Shown: positions 37,310 through 45,983 of the stretch, piece by piece | Position numbering within the stretch: the first letter of the stretch is position 1 | How the letters are laid out: every line of letters starts with the position of its first letter | Origin: Mariniflexile sp. TRM1-10 | GTDB taxonomy: Bacteria > Bacteroidota > Bacteroidia > Flavobacteriales > Flavobacteriaceae | Length of the DNA: 64,000 nucleotides | NCBI RefSeq assembly: GCF_003425985.1 | Contig: NZ_CP022985.1 | Span: 3,890,001-3,954,000, forward strand | Reading direction: 5' to 3' | Made by a program: the position numbers and the translations under genes | Notes under the pieces: generated by a model | Seen by the model: the letters and a program-made list of their open reading frames with translations, nothing else | Database searches by the model: none | Told to the model about the DNA's origin: nothing

Positions 37310-39643
37310 TTGGAGAAATATTTAAGTCAGTTAAACGAAGCACAATTAGAGCCTACTATACAAAAAGACGGGCCAATGATTATAATTGCTGGTGCAGGTT
37401 CAGGTAAAACACGTGTACTTACCTACCGTATTGCTTATTTAATGAGCGAAGGTGTCGATCCGTTTAATATATTATCATTAACCTTTACTAATAAGGCAGC
37501 TCGCGAAATGAAAGAGCGTATTGCCACTATTGTCGGTACAAGCGAGGCTAAGAATTTATGGATGGGAACCTTTCACTCGGTTTTTGCTAAAATTTTACGT
37601 ATTGAAGCCGATAAATTAGGGTATCCAAGCAATTTTACCATTTACGATACGCAGGATTCCGATAGATTGATTTCTTCTATTATTAAAGAAATGAATCTTG
37701 ATAAAGACATTTATAAATACAAACAAGTTCGTTCTAGAATTTCATCCTATAAAAATAGCTTGATTACCGTACGGGCCTATTTTCAAAATCCAGAATTAAT
37801 TGAAGCAGATACCATGGCAAGACGCCCACGTTTGGGTGATATTTACAAAGAGTATGTAGAGCGTTGTTTTAAAGCTGGCGCAATGGATTTTGATGATTTG
37901 TTATTGAAAACCAACGAGTTATTGACACGTTTTCCAGAGGTCTTGATGAAATACCAAAACCGCTTTAAATACATTTTGGTTGATGAGTACCAGGATACTA
38001 ACCATTCGCAGTATTTAATAGTAAGGGCGTTGTCCGATAAATTTCAGAATATTTGTGTGGTAGGTGATGATGCACAAAGCATTTATGCATTCCGTGGTGC
38101 CAATATCAACAATATTTTAAATTTCCAGAAGGATTATGATGATGTAAAGGTGTTTCGTTTGGAGCAAAATTATCGTTCCACCAAAAACATTGTAAACGCT
38201 GCCAATTCAATCATTGATAAAAACCAAACTAAATTAGACAAGGTCGTTTGGACAGCCAATGATGAAGGTGAAAAAATTGTAGTAAATCGCTCGTTAACCG
38301 ATGGTGATGAAGGACGTTTTGTGGCAAGTACCATTTGGGAAAACAAAATCCAACATCATGTAGCAAATAGTGACTTTGCTGTTTTATATAGAACCAATGC
38401 CCAATCGCGTGCTATAGAAGATGCCTTAAGAAAGCGTGATATTCCATATAGAATTTATGGTGGTTTGTCTTTCTATCAACGAAAGGAAATAAAAGACGTT
38501 TTGTCATATTTGCGATTGATTATAAATCCTGCCGATGAAGAAGCTTTAAAGCGGGTTATTAATTTTCCACCACGGGGCATAGGTGATACAACCATAGATA
38601 AGTTAGTCGTAGCAGCCAACGGCTATAAGCGTTCTATTTTTGAGGTAATGAAAAACATCGATAAAACCGATGTAAAAATAAATTCGGGAACGAAAGGAAA
38701 GCTTCAGGATTTTGTGACCATGATTGAAAGCTATCAGGTGCTAAATCAAACTGCCGATGTTTTTGAATTGGCAGAACATGTTACCAGAACCAGCGGATTG
38801 ATTAGGGAGTTTAAAAAGGATGGTACCCCTGAAGGTGTTACCAGAATGGAAAATATTGAGGAACTTTTAAATGGTATGAAAGACTTTGTGGAAGGCCAAA
38901 AAGAATTGGCTGACACCACAGGTAATTTAGCAGAGTTTTTAGAGGATGTAGCCTTGGCAACCGATTTGGATGCTGATAAAGGCGATAGTGACCACGTAGC
39001 ATTAATGACCATACATTTAGCTAAAGGTTTGGAGTTCCCGTATGTGTTTGTAGTTGGATTGGAAGAGGATTTATTCCCGAGTGCCATGAGTATGGGGACA
39101 CGCAGTGAATTGGAAGAAGAGCGCCGTTTGTTTTATGTCGCCTTAACACGTGCCGAAAAACAAGCCTATTTAACCTATGCGTTGTCGCGCTACCGTTGGG
39201 GGAAATTAGTAGATTCTGAACCAAGTCGTTTTATAGAAGAAATTGATGAGCAATATTTAGAAATAACAACCCCAATTGAAGAACATCGTTTTAACCCCAT
39301 GTTGGACGCCGATATTTTTGGTGATGTAGAACCAAATAAAATTAGGTTTAAACCTGCGAAACAAGCTGTGTTAAAAAAGGGTGGTTCAACGAAAGAAGAA
39401 CCTGTTAAGTTTCAGGTTACCACACCTAAAAATTTAAAGCCTGTAACAGCAACAGATAGCAATACCAATTTATTCGATAGTAAATTAGTGGTAGGTAATC
39501 TGGTTAAACACATGCGTTTTGGTACGGGTGAAGTTTTAAAAATAGAAGGAACAGGTGCCGATGTGAAGGCCGAAATTAAATTTCAGCACGGAGGCATTAA
39601 AAAATTATTGTTACGTTTTGCTAAGTTGGAAATAATAGGGTAA
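37310..39643 (+). CDS. UvrD/PcrA-type ATP-dependent DNA helicase
   Basis: 777 aa, superfamily 1A helicase for repair and replication-fork processing. Motif I is A-G-A-G-S-G-K-T, motif Ia S-L-T-F-T-N-K-A-A-R-E-M, motif II V-D-E-Y-Q-D-T-N, motif III V-V-G-D-D-A-Q-S-I-Y-A-F-R-G-A, motif IV Y-R-T-N, and motif VI V-A-L-T-R-A. A C-terminal Tudor-like tail (V-G-N-L-V-K-H-M-R-F-G-T-G) matches PcrA/UvrD. The start is TTG 37310 giving M-E-K-Y-L-S-Q-L-N-E-A-Q, the usual N-terminus for flavobacterial members; no ATG fits. Confidence 0.95.
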   Translation: MEKYLSQLNEAQLEPTIQKDGPMIIIAGAGSGKTRVLTYRIAYLMSEGVDPFNILSLTFTNKAAREMKERIATIVGTSEAKNLWMGTFHSVFAKILRIEADKLGYPSNFTIYDTQDSDRLISSIIKEMNLDKDIYKYKQVRSRISSYKNSLITVRAYFQNPELIEADTMARRPRLGDIYKEYVERCFKAGAMDFDDLLLKTNELLTRFPEVLMKYQNRFKYILVDEYQDTNHSQYLIVRALSDKFQNICVVGDDAQSIYAFRGANINNILNFQKDYDDVKVFRLEQNYRSTKNIVNAANSIIDKNQTKLDKVVWTANDEGEKIVVNRSLTDGDEGRFVASTIWENKIQHHVANSDFAVLYRTNAQSRAIEDALRKRDIPYRIYGGLSFYQRKEIKDVLSYLRLIINPADEEALKRVINFPPRGIGDTTIDKLVVAANGYKRSIFEVMKNIDKTDVKINSGTKGKLQDFVTMIESYQVLNQTADVFELAEHVTRTSGLIREFKKDGTPEGVTRMENIEELLNGMKDFVEGQKELADTTGNLAEFLEDVALATDLDADKGDSDHVALMTIHLAKGLEFPYVFVVGLEEDLFPSAMSMGTRSELEEERRLFYVALTRAEKQAYLTYALSRYRWGKLVDSEPSRFIEEIDEQYLEITTPIEEHRFNPMLDADIFGDVEPNKIRFKPAKQAVLKKGGSTKEEPVKFQVTTPKNLKPVTATDSNTNLFDSKLVVGNLVKHMRFGTGEVLKIEGTGADVKAEIKFQHGGIKKLLLRFAKLEIIG

Positions 39644-39652
39644 TTTTAAGCA

Positions 39653-40273
39653 ATGGCTGAGTTTATTAGAATATACGAAGAAAATCCCAATCCAAAAGAA
39701 ATTGATCGGGTGGTTGCTGTTCTAAAACGAGGCGGGTTGATTATTTATCCAACCGATACGGTTTATGGTTTGGGATGTGATATTAATAATTTAAGAGCGC
39801 TTGAACGGGTGGCGCAAATAAGAGGCGTTAAGCTAGAAAAAGCCAATTTTTCGTTTGTTTGTCATGATTTAAGCCATTTAAGCGATTATGTAAAACAAAT
39901 CGATACAGCGACTTTTAAAATATTAAAACGCGCACTTCCGGGACCTTACACATTTATTCTTCCGGGCTCTAACAGTTTGCCAAATCCATTTAAAAAGAAA
40001 AAAACGGTAGGTATCCGTATTCCTGCCAATAATATTGCATTGGAAATCGTAAAGAAACTGGGGAATCCCATAATTTCAACGTCTATTCATGATGATGACG
40101 CCGTTATTGAATATACCACCGACCCCGAACTTATTTTAGAAAAATGGGATAATTTGGTCGATTTGGTTATTGATGGTGGTTATGGTGATAACTATGCTTC
40201 TACGGTTATCGATTTATCGGAAGATGAACCCGTTGTTATTAGGGAAGGAAAGGGGAGTTTGGAGATATTTTAA
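39653..40273 (+). CDS. YciO/Sua5/YrdC family protein (L-threonylcarbamoyladenylate synthase-like)
   Basis: 206 aa, the length of E. coli YciO. The dRNA-binding-type YrdC fold is shown by G-G-L-I-I-Y-P-T-D-T-V-Y-G-L-G-C and by L-P-G-P-Y-T-F-I-L, K-T-V-G-I-R-I-P and P-I-I-S-T-S. TsaC/Sua5 makes threonylcarbamoyl-AMP for t6A tRNA. YciO members have weaker activity and an uncertain role, and the R-G-V-K-L-E-K in place of the usual K-x-R-P in the active site favours YciO. It begins 9 bp after the helicase gene. Confidence 0.85.
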   Translation: MAEFIRIYEENPNPKEIDRVVAVLKRGGLIIYPTDTVYGLGCDINNLRALERVAQIRGVKLEKANFSFVCHDLSHLSDYVKQIDTATFKILKRALPGPYTFILPGSNSLPNPFKKKKTVGIRIPANNIALEIVKKLGNPIISTSIHDDDAVIEYTTDPELILEKWDNLVDLVIDGGYGDNYASTVIDLSEDEPVVIREGKGSLEIF

Positions 40274-40290
40274 TCGCTAATACTTTAGAA

Positions 40291-40632
40291 ATGAAAAACA
40301 ATCAAATAAATTATATTGAATTCAAAGCTGCTAATCTCGAAGAAATCAAAGTGTTTTATAGCAAATGTTTTAATTGGGTTTTTACGGATTATGGATCAAA
40401 TTATATAGCTTTTTCTGAAAGTGGTTTAGATGGTGGATTTGAAAAAACGGATTCAAAAATCGTGAATGGAGCATTAGTTGTTCTATATCATGAAGATTTA
40501 AGTTTGATTAAAAATAATGTTGTTCAATTTGGAGGTAACATATCAAAAGATATTTTTTCATTTCCAGGAGGAAGACGATTTCATTTTTTAGACCCAGCGG
40601 GTAATGAACTAGCTGTTTGGTCTGATAAATAA
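40291..40632 (+). CDS. VOC family (glyoxalase/bleomycin resistance-like) protein
   Basis: 113 aa, the usual size for a single-domain VOC protein. It has the beta-alpha-beta-beta-beta pattern with I-E-F-K-A-A-N-L-E-E-I-K-V-F-Y near the start and F-H-F-L-D-P-A-G-N-E-L-A-V-W at the end. It follows the YciO gene by 17 bp. The function cannot be predicted from the fold: it may be an isomerase, dioxygenase or binding protein. Confidence 0.82.
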   Translation: MKNNQINYIEFKAANLEEIKVFYSKCFNWVFTDYGSNYIAFSESGLDGGFEKTDSKIVNGALVVLYHEDLSLIKNNVVQFGGNISKDIFSFPGGRRFHFLDPAGNELAVWSDK

Positions 40633-40725
40633 AACAAGAAAGCCTCCACTATCGCGATCGTCCCGCTCGTGACGGTATTACTCATGCATACTACATTATA
40701 ATTAATGAAATCGTGAATGCTTCGC

Positions 40726-40802
40726 ATTTGAAGTAAAAAGCCCACAGCGAAGTACGAGAGCGGACTTGTAACCTTTCGTAAGCTCCGCTTTTATCTTCAA
40801 AT
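40726..40802. repeat. Palindromic element with nested hairpin
   Basis: ATTTGAAGTAAAAAGC (40726) and GCTTTTATCTTCAAAT (ending 40802) are inverted repeats, with AGCGGA/TCCGCT (40759, 40784) nested inside. It is the main feature of the 299-bp gap 40633-40931, which is more GC-rich than its surroundings. Confidence 0.7.
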
Positions 40803-40879
40803 AAAAATATATTTTCATTTTCGATAATGTTCAAGATAAACTCCTAGCCGGGCCTTTAGGTAACGCCATTTTCAGCACA

Positions 40880-40910
40880 AAAAAAAGCCCAACCTTTCAG
40901 TTGAGCTTTC
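40880..40910 (-). terminator. Rho-independent terminator of the OmpA lipoprotein gene
   Basis: On the minus strand: AGCTCAAC-TGAAAG-GTTGGGCT followed by a T-run, 22 bp after the stop codon. Confidence 0.85.
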
Positions 40911-40931
40911 TTATTTATTTTTAAATTCTAA

Positions 40932-41768
40932 TTATTTTTGAACAGAAAGGTTTTTCATTTCTTTTTCAACCATATCATAGAATTGGTCAATTTTAGGAAG
41001 CACTACAATACGAGTACGTCTGTTTTTTGCTCTGTTTTCAGCAGTGTTGTTGTCCACTAAAGGCACATAATCAGCACGTCCAGCAGCAATTAACTGAGCA
41101 GGGTTTACACCAAGTGTTTGTAATACTCTAATAATTGAAGTAGAGCGCTTAACACTTAAATCCCAGTTATCAACTAGAACACCACTTGAATAAGGAACGT
41201 TATCGGTGTGACCTTCAACCATACATTCGAAATCCGGTTTGCCGTTTACTACTTTTGCAACTTTAGCGAGTACTTCTTTAGCTCTTGAAGTGACGATGTA
41301 GCTGCCACTTTGGAATAATAATTTATCGGAAATAGAAATGAATACTACACCTTTTTCAACATTGATTTCAATGTCCGGATCGTTGATGCCTACTTCACGT
41401 TTTAAGCTAGTTACTACAGCAAGTGTAATACTGTCTTTTTTAGTTAAAGCATCTTGTAGACGTGTAATTTTCATATCTTTTTCTTTGATGCTTTCTAGAG
41501 TTTTCTCTATGTTGCTAGCTCCTTTTGAAGATAATATTTGTAAGTTGTCATTGCTTTTTCTTAAATCGGCAACTTGTTCTTCTAAAGTAGTTGCTCTTGC
41601 TGTTGCAGCAGCTCTATCTTCTAAACATGTATTTAATTTAACTGTTGCAGAATTCAATAAATCTTGAGATTCTTTGTATTTTGCTTCAAGGTCTGTAAAT
41701 TGTTTTTTAGAAACGCACGAGCTCAATAAAAACATCGTCGATAAGCTAAGTAATAAGATTTTCTTCAT
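40932..41768 (-). CDS. OmpA family peptidoglycan-binding lipoprotein
   Basis: 278 aa. Lipoprotein signal with lipobox L-S-S-C18. Residues ~25-110 are a coiled coil. Residues ~145-265 are an OmpA-like domain with the peptidoglycan-binding signature G-H-T-D-N-V and N-R-A-K-N-R-R-T-R-I. It should tether the outer membrane to the cell wall. A -7 box lies at 41805-41812 and a terminator at 40880, so it is monocistronic and probably well expressed. Confidence 0.92.
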   Translation of the reverse strand: MKKILLLSLSTMFLLSSCVSKKQFTDLEAKYKESQDLLNSATVKLNTCLEDRAAATARATTLEEQVADLRKSNDNLQILSSKGASNIEKTLESIKEKDMKITRLQDALTKKDSITLAVVTSLKREVGINDPDIEINVEKGVVFISISDKLLFQSGSYIVTSRAKEVLAKVAKVVNGKPDFECMVEGHTDNVPYSSGVLVDNWDLSVKRSTSIIRVLQTLGVNPAQLIAAGRADYVPLVDNNTAENRAKNRRTRIVVLPKIDQFYDMVEKEMKNLSVQK

Positions 41769-41804
41769 AATTATTTAAGGGTTTTATATTTCTCTATATT
41801 TGTG

Positions 41805-41812
41805 CAAAAATA
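41805..41812 (-). promoter_or_regulatory. Candidate -7 promoter box for the OmpA lipoprotein gene
   Basis: Minus strand TATTTTTG, exact TAnnTTTG, giving a leader of about 30 nt. The -33 region has TTAA rather than TTG. Confidence 0.45.
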
Positions 41813-41864
41813 TGTAAAAAAGAGCTGTTAATAGTATTTTAACAAAACTTTTGCAAACAATTTA

Positions 41865-42860
41865 TCAACTTTTATAGTTTACGTTACTATTTACGAAATA
41901 ATCTAAAACAATGGATGTTTTTTGATAATAGATTATTTTGTTTTTTACTGACTTTCTTTGTCTTAAGAGTTGTTTTAAATGCGCGTAAAAACTAAAGTGT
42001 GCTTTTAAGACAGCCAGGGTATGTTTTGGTTTTAGTTCTACTAAAAATTTAATTCCTGCAATGCCATCTAAAACCAAGCGTATTAAGATAATAAGGAAAA
42101 TATTACCCTTTGCATTTTTGGTTAATGTATATAAACTATTCCTGAAATTAAGAAATGTTTTTTTTGGGTTGGCATTGTTAAGGGTAGCTCCACCAACATG
42201 ATAAATGGTAGATTGCCCAACATATTTAACAGCATAGCCTAAGTTTTTTGCCCGCCAGCACAAATCTATTTCTTCCATGTGGGCAAAAAACGCTTCGTCT
42301 AAGCCGTTTAGTTCGTTAAACACGTACTTTCTAATAAATAAGCAAGCACCCGATGCCCAAAATACTTCGGTAGTATCGTTATACTGTCCGTTATCTTTTT
42401 CAATGGTATTGAAAATTCGACCTCTGCAATAGGGGTAGCCATATTTATCGATAAATCCTCCTGCGGCACCAGCATATTCAAAATAATCTCTCTTGTTAAA
42501 ATCTAATAATTTGGGCTGAATGATGGCTGTGTTGAATTCGTTAGTAAAGGTTTCAATAATTGGTGAGAGCCAATTTACTGTAACTTCAACATCACTATTA
42601 AGAAGACAGAAAATATCGGCTTCAATATGTTTTAGCGCGTCGTTATAGCCTTTTGCGTATCCACCATTTTCTTTATTCTGAATTATTTCAATTAATGGAA
42701 AGGCTGTTTTTACAAAACTCACAGAATCATCGGTAGAAGCATTGTCTGCCACATAAACAGTAGCTTCTTTAGAATATTCAATTACGGAAGGTAAAAACTG
42801 TTCTAATAGTTTTTTTCCGTTCCAGTTTAGTATAACAATAGCTATTTTTAATTCTGCCAC
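41865..42860 (-). CDS. Family 2 glycosyltransferase
   Basis: 331 aa. Starts A-I-V-I-L-N-W-N-G-K-K-L-L-E-Q-F, then A-D-N-A-S-T-D-D-S (nucleotide binding) and L-L-N-S-D-V-E-V, the N-S-D variant of the GT2 metal site, as in rhamnosyltransferase-like enzymes. A later E-E-I-D-L-C-W-R motif is typical of the acceptor region. A C-terminal amphipathic/hydrophobic stretch (~residues 255-280) suggests membrane association. The start is GTG 42860. Upstream in the same direction is the HsdR-N-like gene, 28 bp away. The acceptor (LPS, exopolysaccharide or glycoprotein) is unknown. Confidence 0.9.
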   Translation of the reverse strand: MAELKIAIVILNWNGKKLLEQFLPSVIEYSKEATVYVADNASTDDSVSFVKTAFPLIEIIQNKENGGYAKGYNDALKHIEADIFCLLNSDVEVTVNWLSPIIETFTNEFNTAIIQPKLLDFNKRDYFEYAGAAGGFIDKYGYPYCRGRIFNTIEKDNGQYNDTTEVFWASGACLFIRKYVFNELNGLDEAFFAHMEEIDLCWRAKNLGYAVKYVGQSTIYHVGGATLNNANPKKTFLNFRNSLYTLTKNAKGNIFLIILIRLVLDGIAGIKFLVELKPKHTLAVLKAHFSFYAHLKQLLRQRKSVKNKIIYYQKTSIVLDYFVNSNVNYKS

Positions 42861-42888
42861 AGCGTCATTATTAATTATTCATTATTAA

Positions 42889-43338
42889 TTATTCATTATA
42901 ATTTGGAATGTCTTTTAAAAAGTCATAACGTTCATTTTTAAAGTCCATTTGGCAATAATAATGATTTAATCCGTTAGTTACCATTAAATAACTAGCGCTC
43001 AGCACGCGATTGTATTGTGCTATTTGGTCGAATGTTTGTTGATTTACCGTAATTGATGGCGCTTTGCATTCTACAATTAAATGGATATTTCCGTCGGTAT
43101 TAAAAACCACAATATCGTAACGCTTTTTTAAATCGTTAACAATCAGTTCTTTTTCAATATTTATTAAAGATTTCGGGTATCCTTTTTCTTCAATTAAATA
43201 TAAAATACAATGTTGGCGTACCCATTCTTCAGGTTGTAAAATCACAAATTTTTTGCGTATGCAATCGAAAATAGAAATTTTATTTTCGCTATTTTTGAAT
43301 CGAAACGGAAACTTTGGAAAATTAAGCTCTAGCAACAT
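42889..43338 (-). CDS. Stand-alone type I restriction HsdR-N-like (PD-(D/E)XK) protein
   Basis: 149 aa. The region Y-D-I-V-V-F-N-x6-H-L-I-V-E-C-K matches the PD-(D/E)XK nuclease core of the HsdR N-terminal domain (D, then E-x-K). It is far shorter than HsdR (~1000 aa) and has no helicase part, and no HsdM or HsdS gene is nearby, so it is not a restriction system. Lone members like this are, in my recollection, common beside holA in flavobacteria. Function unknown. It is divergent from holA with a 102-bp spacer. Confidence 0.82.
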   Translation of the reverse strand: MLLELNFPKFPFRFKNSENKISIFDCIRKKFVILQPEEWVRQHCILYLIEEKGYPKSLINIEKELIVNDLKKRYDIVVFNTDGNIHLIVECKAPSITVNQQTFDQIAQYNRVLSASYLMVTNGLNHYYCQMDFKNERYDFLKDIPNYNE

Positions 43339-43440
43339 CGTTGTATTTAGTTTTCAAAGTTAAGCTTCAATAATCAAATACCAAATCTTGAAAAGTATAA
43401 ATATTGGGTTTTGGAATTTATAATTTGAATTTTTTCAATT

Positions 43441-44445
43441 TTGGACGAAGTAAAACAATTAGTTACCGACATAAAAAACGGAAAGTTAAGACCCATTTAT
43501 TTTTTAATGGGTGAAGAACCTTATTATATTGATAAAATTTCAGATTTTATTGAAGATACTGTTTTAGCCGAAGAAGAGCGTGGATTTAACCAAATGGTAT
43601 TGTATGGGCGCGACGTTACTGTAGAAGATGTGGTCAGTAATGCCAAACGCTATCCTATGATGGCAGAATACCAAGTGATCATTGTAAAAGAAGCTCAAGA
43701 TTTATCCCGTAGTATAGAAAAGTTGGCGGATTATGCCAAACAACCGCAACCCACAACTATTTTAGTTTTTAATTATAAGTATAAAACCATTGATAAGCGT
43801 AAATCGCTTTATAAAACCCTTCAAAAAAGTGGGATAGTTTACGAAAGTAAAAAACTGTACGAGAATCAGGTTGCCGATTGGATTCGACGCGTTTTGTCTT
43901 CCAAAAATTACACCATTGCGCCAAAAGCAGCCCAAATGCTCGTGGAGTTTTTAGGAACCGATTTAAGTAAAATAAGTAATGAACTAGATAAACTTCAAAT
44001 AATATTACCAAAAGGCACCCAAATTACGCCCGAGCATATCGAGGAAAACATCGGTATAAGCAAAGACTTTAATAATTTTGAATTACGCCATGCCATTGGT
44101 GAAAAAAATGCTCTTAAAGCTTATAGAATTGTTAATTATTTCGCCGAAAATCCTAAGGACAATCCCATGGTTGTTACCGTGTCTTTATTGTTTAGTTTTT
44201 TTTCGCAATTGCTTCATTTTCATGGTCTGGAAGATAAATCGCCTCGACATGTTGCTTCAGCATTAAAAGTGAATCCGTATTTTGTTAACGACTATGTTAC
44301 AGCTGCAAGAAATTACCCCATGAGGAAAGTAAGCGAAGTTGTTTCAACCCTTAGGGAGTTTGATGTTAAAAGCAAAGGTGTTGGTTCTAATGCCGTTCCG
44401 CAAGGCGATTTATTAAAAGAGTTATTGGTAAAAATATTATCTTAG
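43441..44445 (+). CDS. holA: DNA polymerase III delta subunit
   Basis: 334 aa. The clamp-loader subunit that opens the sliding clamp. Opening I-K-N-G-K-L-R-P-I-Y-F-L-M-G-E-E-P-Y-Y-I-D is characteristic, with the delta AAA+-like fold lacking a P-loop, as expected. Later F-L-G-T-D-L-S-K-I-S-N-E-L-D-K-L is the family's conserved element. The start codon is TTG 43441 (M-D-E-V-K-Q-L-V); no ATG is available before the conserved region. Confidence 0.92.
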   Translation: MDEVKQLVTDIKNGKLRPIYFLMGEEPYYIDKISDFIEDTVLAEEERGFNQMVLYGRDVTVEDVVSNAKRYPMMAEYQVIIVKEAQDLSRSIEKLADYAKQPQPTTILVFNYKYKTIDKRKSLYKTLQKSGIVYESKKLYENQVADWIRRVLSSKNYTIAPKAAQMLVEFLGTDLSKISNELDKLQIILPKGTQITPEHIEENIGISKDFNNFELRHAIGEKNALKAYRIVNYFAENPKDNPMVVTVSLLFSFFSQLLHFHGLEDKSPRHVASALKVNPYFVNDYVTAARNYPMRKVSEVVSTLREFDVKSKGVGSNAVPQGDLLKELLVKILS

Positions 44446-44457
44446 TGGTTAAATAAT

Positions 44458-44513
44458 TTAAATCATTAGTGTCCGATTAAAGATTCAAGACCGTTTTGGT
44501 AAAAGAAAATAGA
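44458..44513. repeat. Family E short dispersed repeat, copy 2
   Basis: Counterpart of 23000-23055, starting 13 bp after the holA stop. It lies in the 358-bp gap 44446-44803, whose other notable item is the inverted repeat ACATCCATA (44719)/TATGGATGT (44759). Confidence 0.8.
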
Positions 44514-44803
44514 CTATAGAATAAAGAAAATAGAATATTAGACTAAATGAGAACAAATTGATTTGCTTTTTTGTTTTTTATTAATCGCTAAGTAACTAAT
44601 TATTGCAAAAAGTTAGGCCACAAATCAATAATCTCTTTGAAAGGCCATTATCAATGCGTTTGCAGTGAATTGTAAACCTTTTATCGGATAACAATGACAA
44701 TAAATATAAACAGATAAAACATCCATAACTAAGTTTATGTCAAATACAGGAATTATTATATGGATGTAACATCTGACAAATTAAAAACAATAAATAAAAA
44801 CAG

Positions 44804-45700
44804 ATGAAAACATATCAACTTTTATTGCTATTTGGTATTGTGGTTTTAATTTCTTGTAAAAAAAACAAAAAAGAAACCATAGTACAAGAGCCTATTAAAA
44901 CAGAAATAGTTTTAACCAAGCTATGGGAAACAGATACATTGCTTAAAACCTGTGAAGCTGTTAGATATCACAAAGAAAAAGGAGTCATTTATGTTTCCAA
45001 TATAGGAAATGTGCCCCCAAGTGAAAAAGATGGGGATGGTAGTATGTCTATAATCAATCTGAAGGGTGAGATTATTAATCAGAATTGGGTAACAGGAATG
45101 AACGCTCCTAAAGGCATCCATTTTTATAATGACAAACTGTATGTTACAGATATTGATGCCATTGTTAAAATAGATATAAAATCGGGTGCTATTGATAAAC
45201 GAATTGCTGTTGAAAACGCTATTTTTTTAAATGATTTGGATATAGACACGAGTGGTGATGTGTATTTTACAGATTCCAGTGATAGCAAAATTTACAAACT
45301 TGTAAATGATGAAGTCTCATTATGGTTGGATTTAGAAGACATGAATCCTAACGGCATACTTGTTGAAAAAGATCGAATTCTAGTAGTTTCATTTAGCAAA
45401 GGCGATTTTATAGCTATTGATAAAACAACAAAGAAACCCAGTGTTCTAGCTACGGGCATTGTTAAGGGTGATGGTATTGTGCCAATTAAAGAAGGGTATT
45501 TGGTTTCCACATGGCCTGGTGAGCTGTTTTTTGTTGATAAAAAACATCAAGGTGAAACAGCCAACAAAATATTAGATACTAAAGAAGAGAAACTTAACGC
45601 TGCCGATATTTCTATAATCCCCGAAGAAAACATCCTTTTAGTACCAACATTTTTTGGAAATAAGGTGGTTGCTTATAAAATTGGTAATGAACTCATTTAA
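44804..45700 (+). CDS. Lipoprotein with SMP-30/NHL-like beta-propeller
   Basis: 298 aa. Lipoprotein signal with L-I-S-C18. The mature part has repeated four-stranded blade patterns (G-V-I-Y-V-S-N-I-G, G-D-V-Y-F-T-D-S-S-D-S-K-I-Y-K, N-P-N-G-I-L-V-E-K) of the gluconolactonase/strictosidine-synthase propeller type. In such proteins a central Ca2+ site supports lactonase or binding activity; ligands are not clear here. The last codons GAA-CTC-ATT-TAA lie inside the left terminal repeat of the element at 45689. The leader resembles that of the FMN reductase gene at 59384. Confidence 0.85.
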   Translation: MKTYQLLLLFGIVVLISCKKNKKETIVQEPIKTEIVLTKLWETDTLLKTCEAVRYHKEKGVIYVSNIGNVPPSEKDGDGSMSIINLKGEIINQNWVTGMNAPKGIHFYNDKLYVTDIDAIVKIDIKSGAIDKRIAVENAIFLNDLDIDTSGDVYFTDSSDSKIYKLVNDEVSLWLDLEDMNPNGILVEKDRILVVSFSKGDFIAIDKTTKKPSVLATGIVKGDGIVPIKEGYLVSTWPGELFFVDKKHQGETANKILDTKEEKLNAADISIIPEENILLVPTFFGNKVVAYKIGNELI

Positions 45701-45983
45701 ACTTTTTTAATTGAAGTGAAAATTTAACCTTTCGCCAGCGGCTCGTTCGCTAAAATAATCCACTGGGTTATTTTTACGTTCCGCCCTATGCTCTTGGTTG
45801 AAGGCTTTCTTCAGTTGTACTAGGCCTACGGAACGAAGAAAAAGCAGGACAGAGCGTTAAGAAACAGTTCTATAGACTGTTTTAGTGAAATCGAAGATTC
45901 GGCGTAGCCAATGGACCGGGCGGGAGGCGCATGGACAAAAAAGGACAATTTTTTAGCCAATTGTGAAAAGTCTAAACGAGTTC
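45689..45983. repeat. Family A inverted-repeat element (295 bp) between two convergent stop codons
   Basis: Left end GAACTCATTTAAACTTTT and right end AAAAGTCTAAACGAGTTC are inverted repeats. The left end supplies the stop of the lipoprotein gene (44804-45700), and the right end abuts the TAG of the YfcC gene (45983-45985). The core hairpin AATAATCC-actg-GGTTATT lies at about 45754-45773, and AACAGT/ACTGTT near 45874. No ORF of note. It occupies the whole 282-bp gap. Confidence 0.88.

Noticed and set aside
42889..43338. Type I restriction system
   Set aside because: Only a short HsdR-N-like domain is present and no methyltransferase or specificity gene is nearby.
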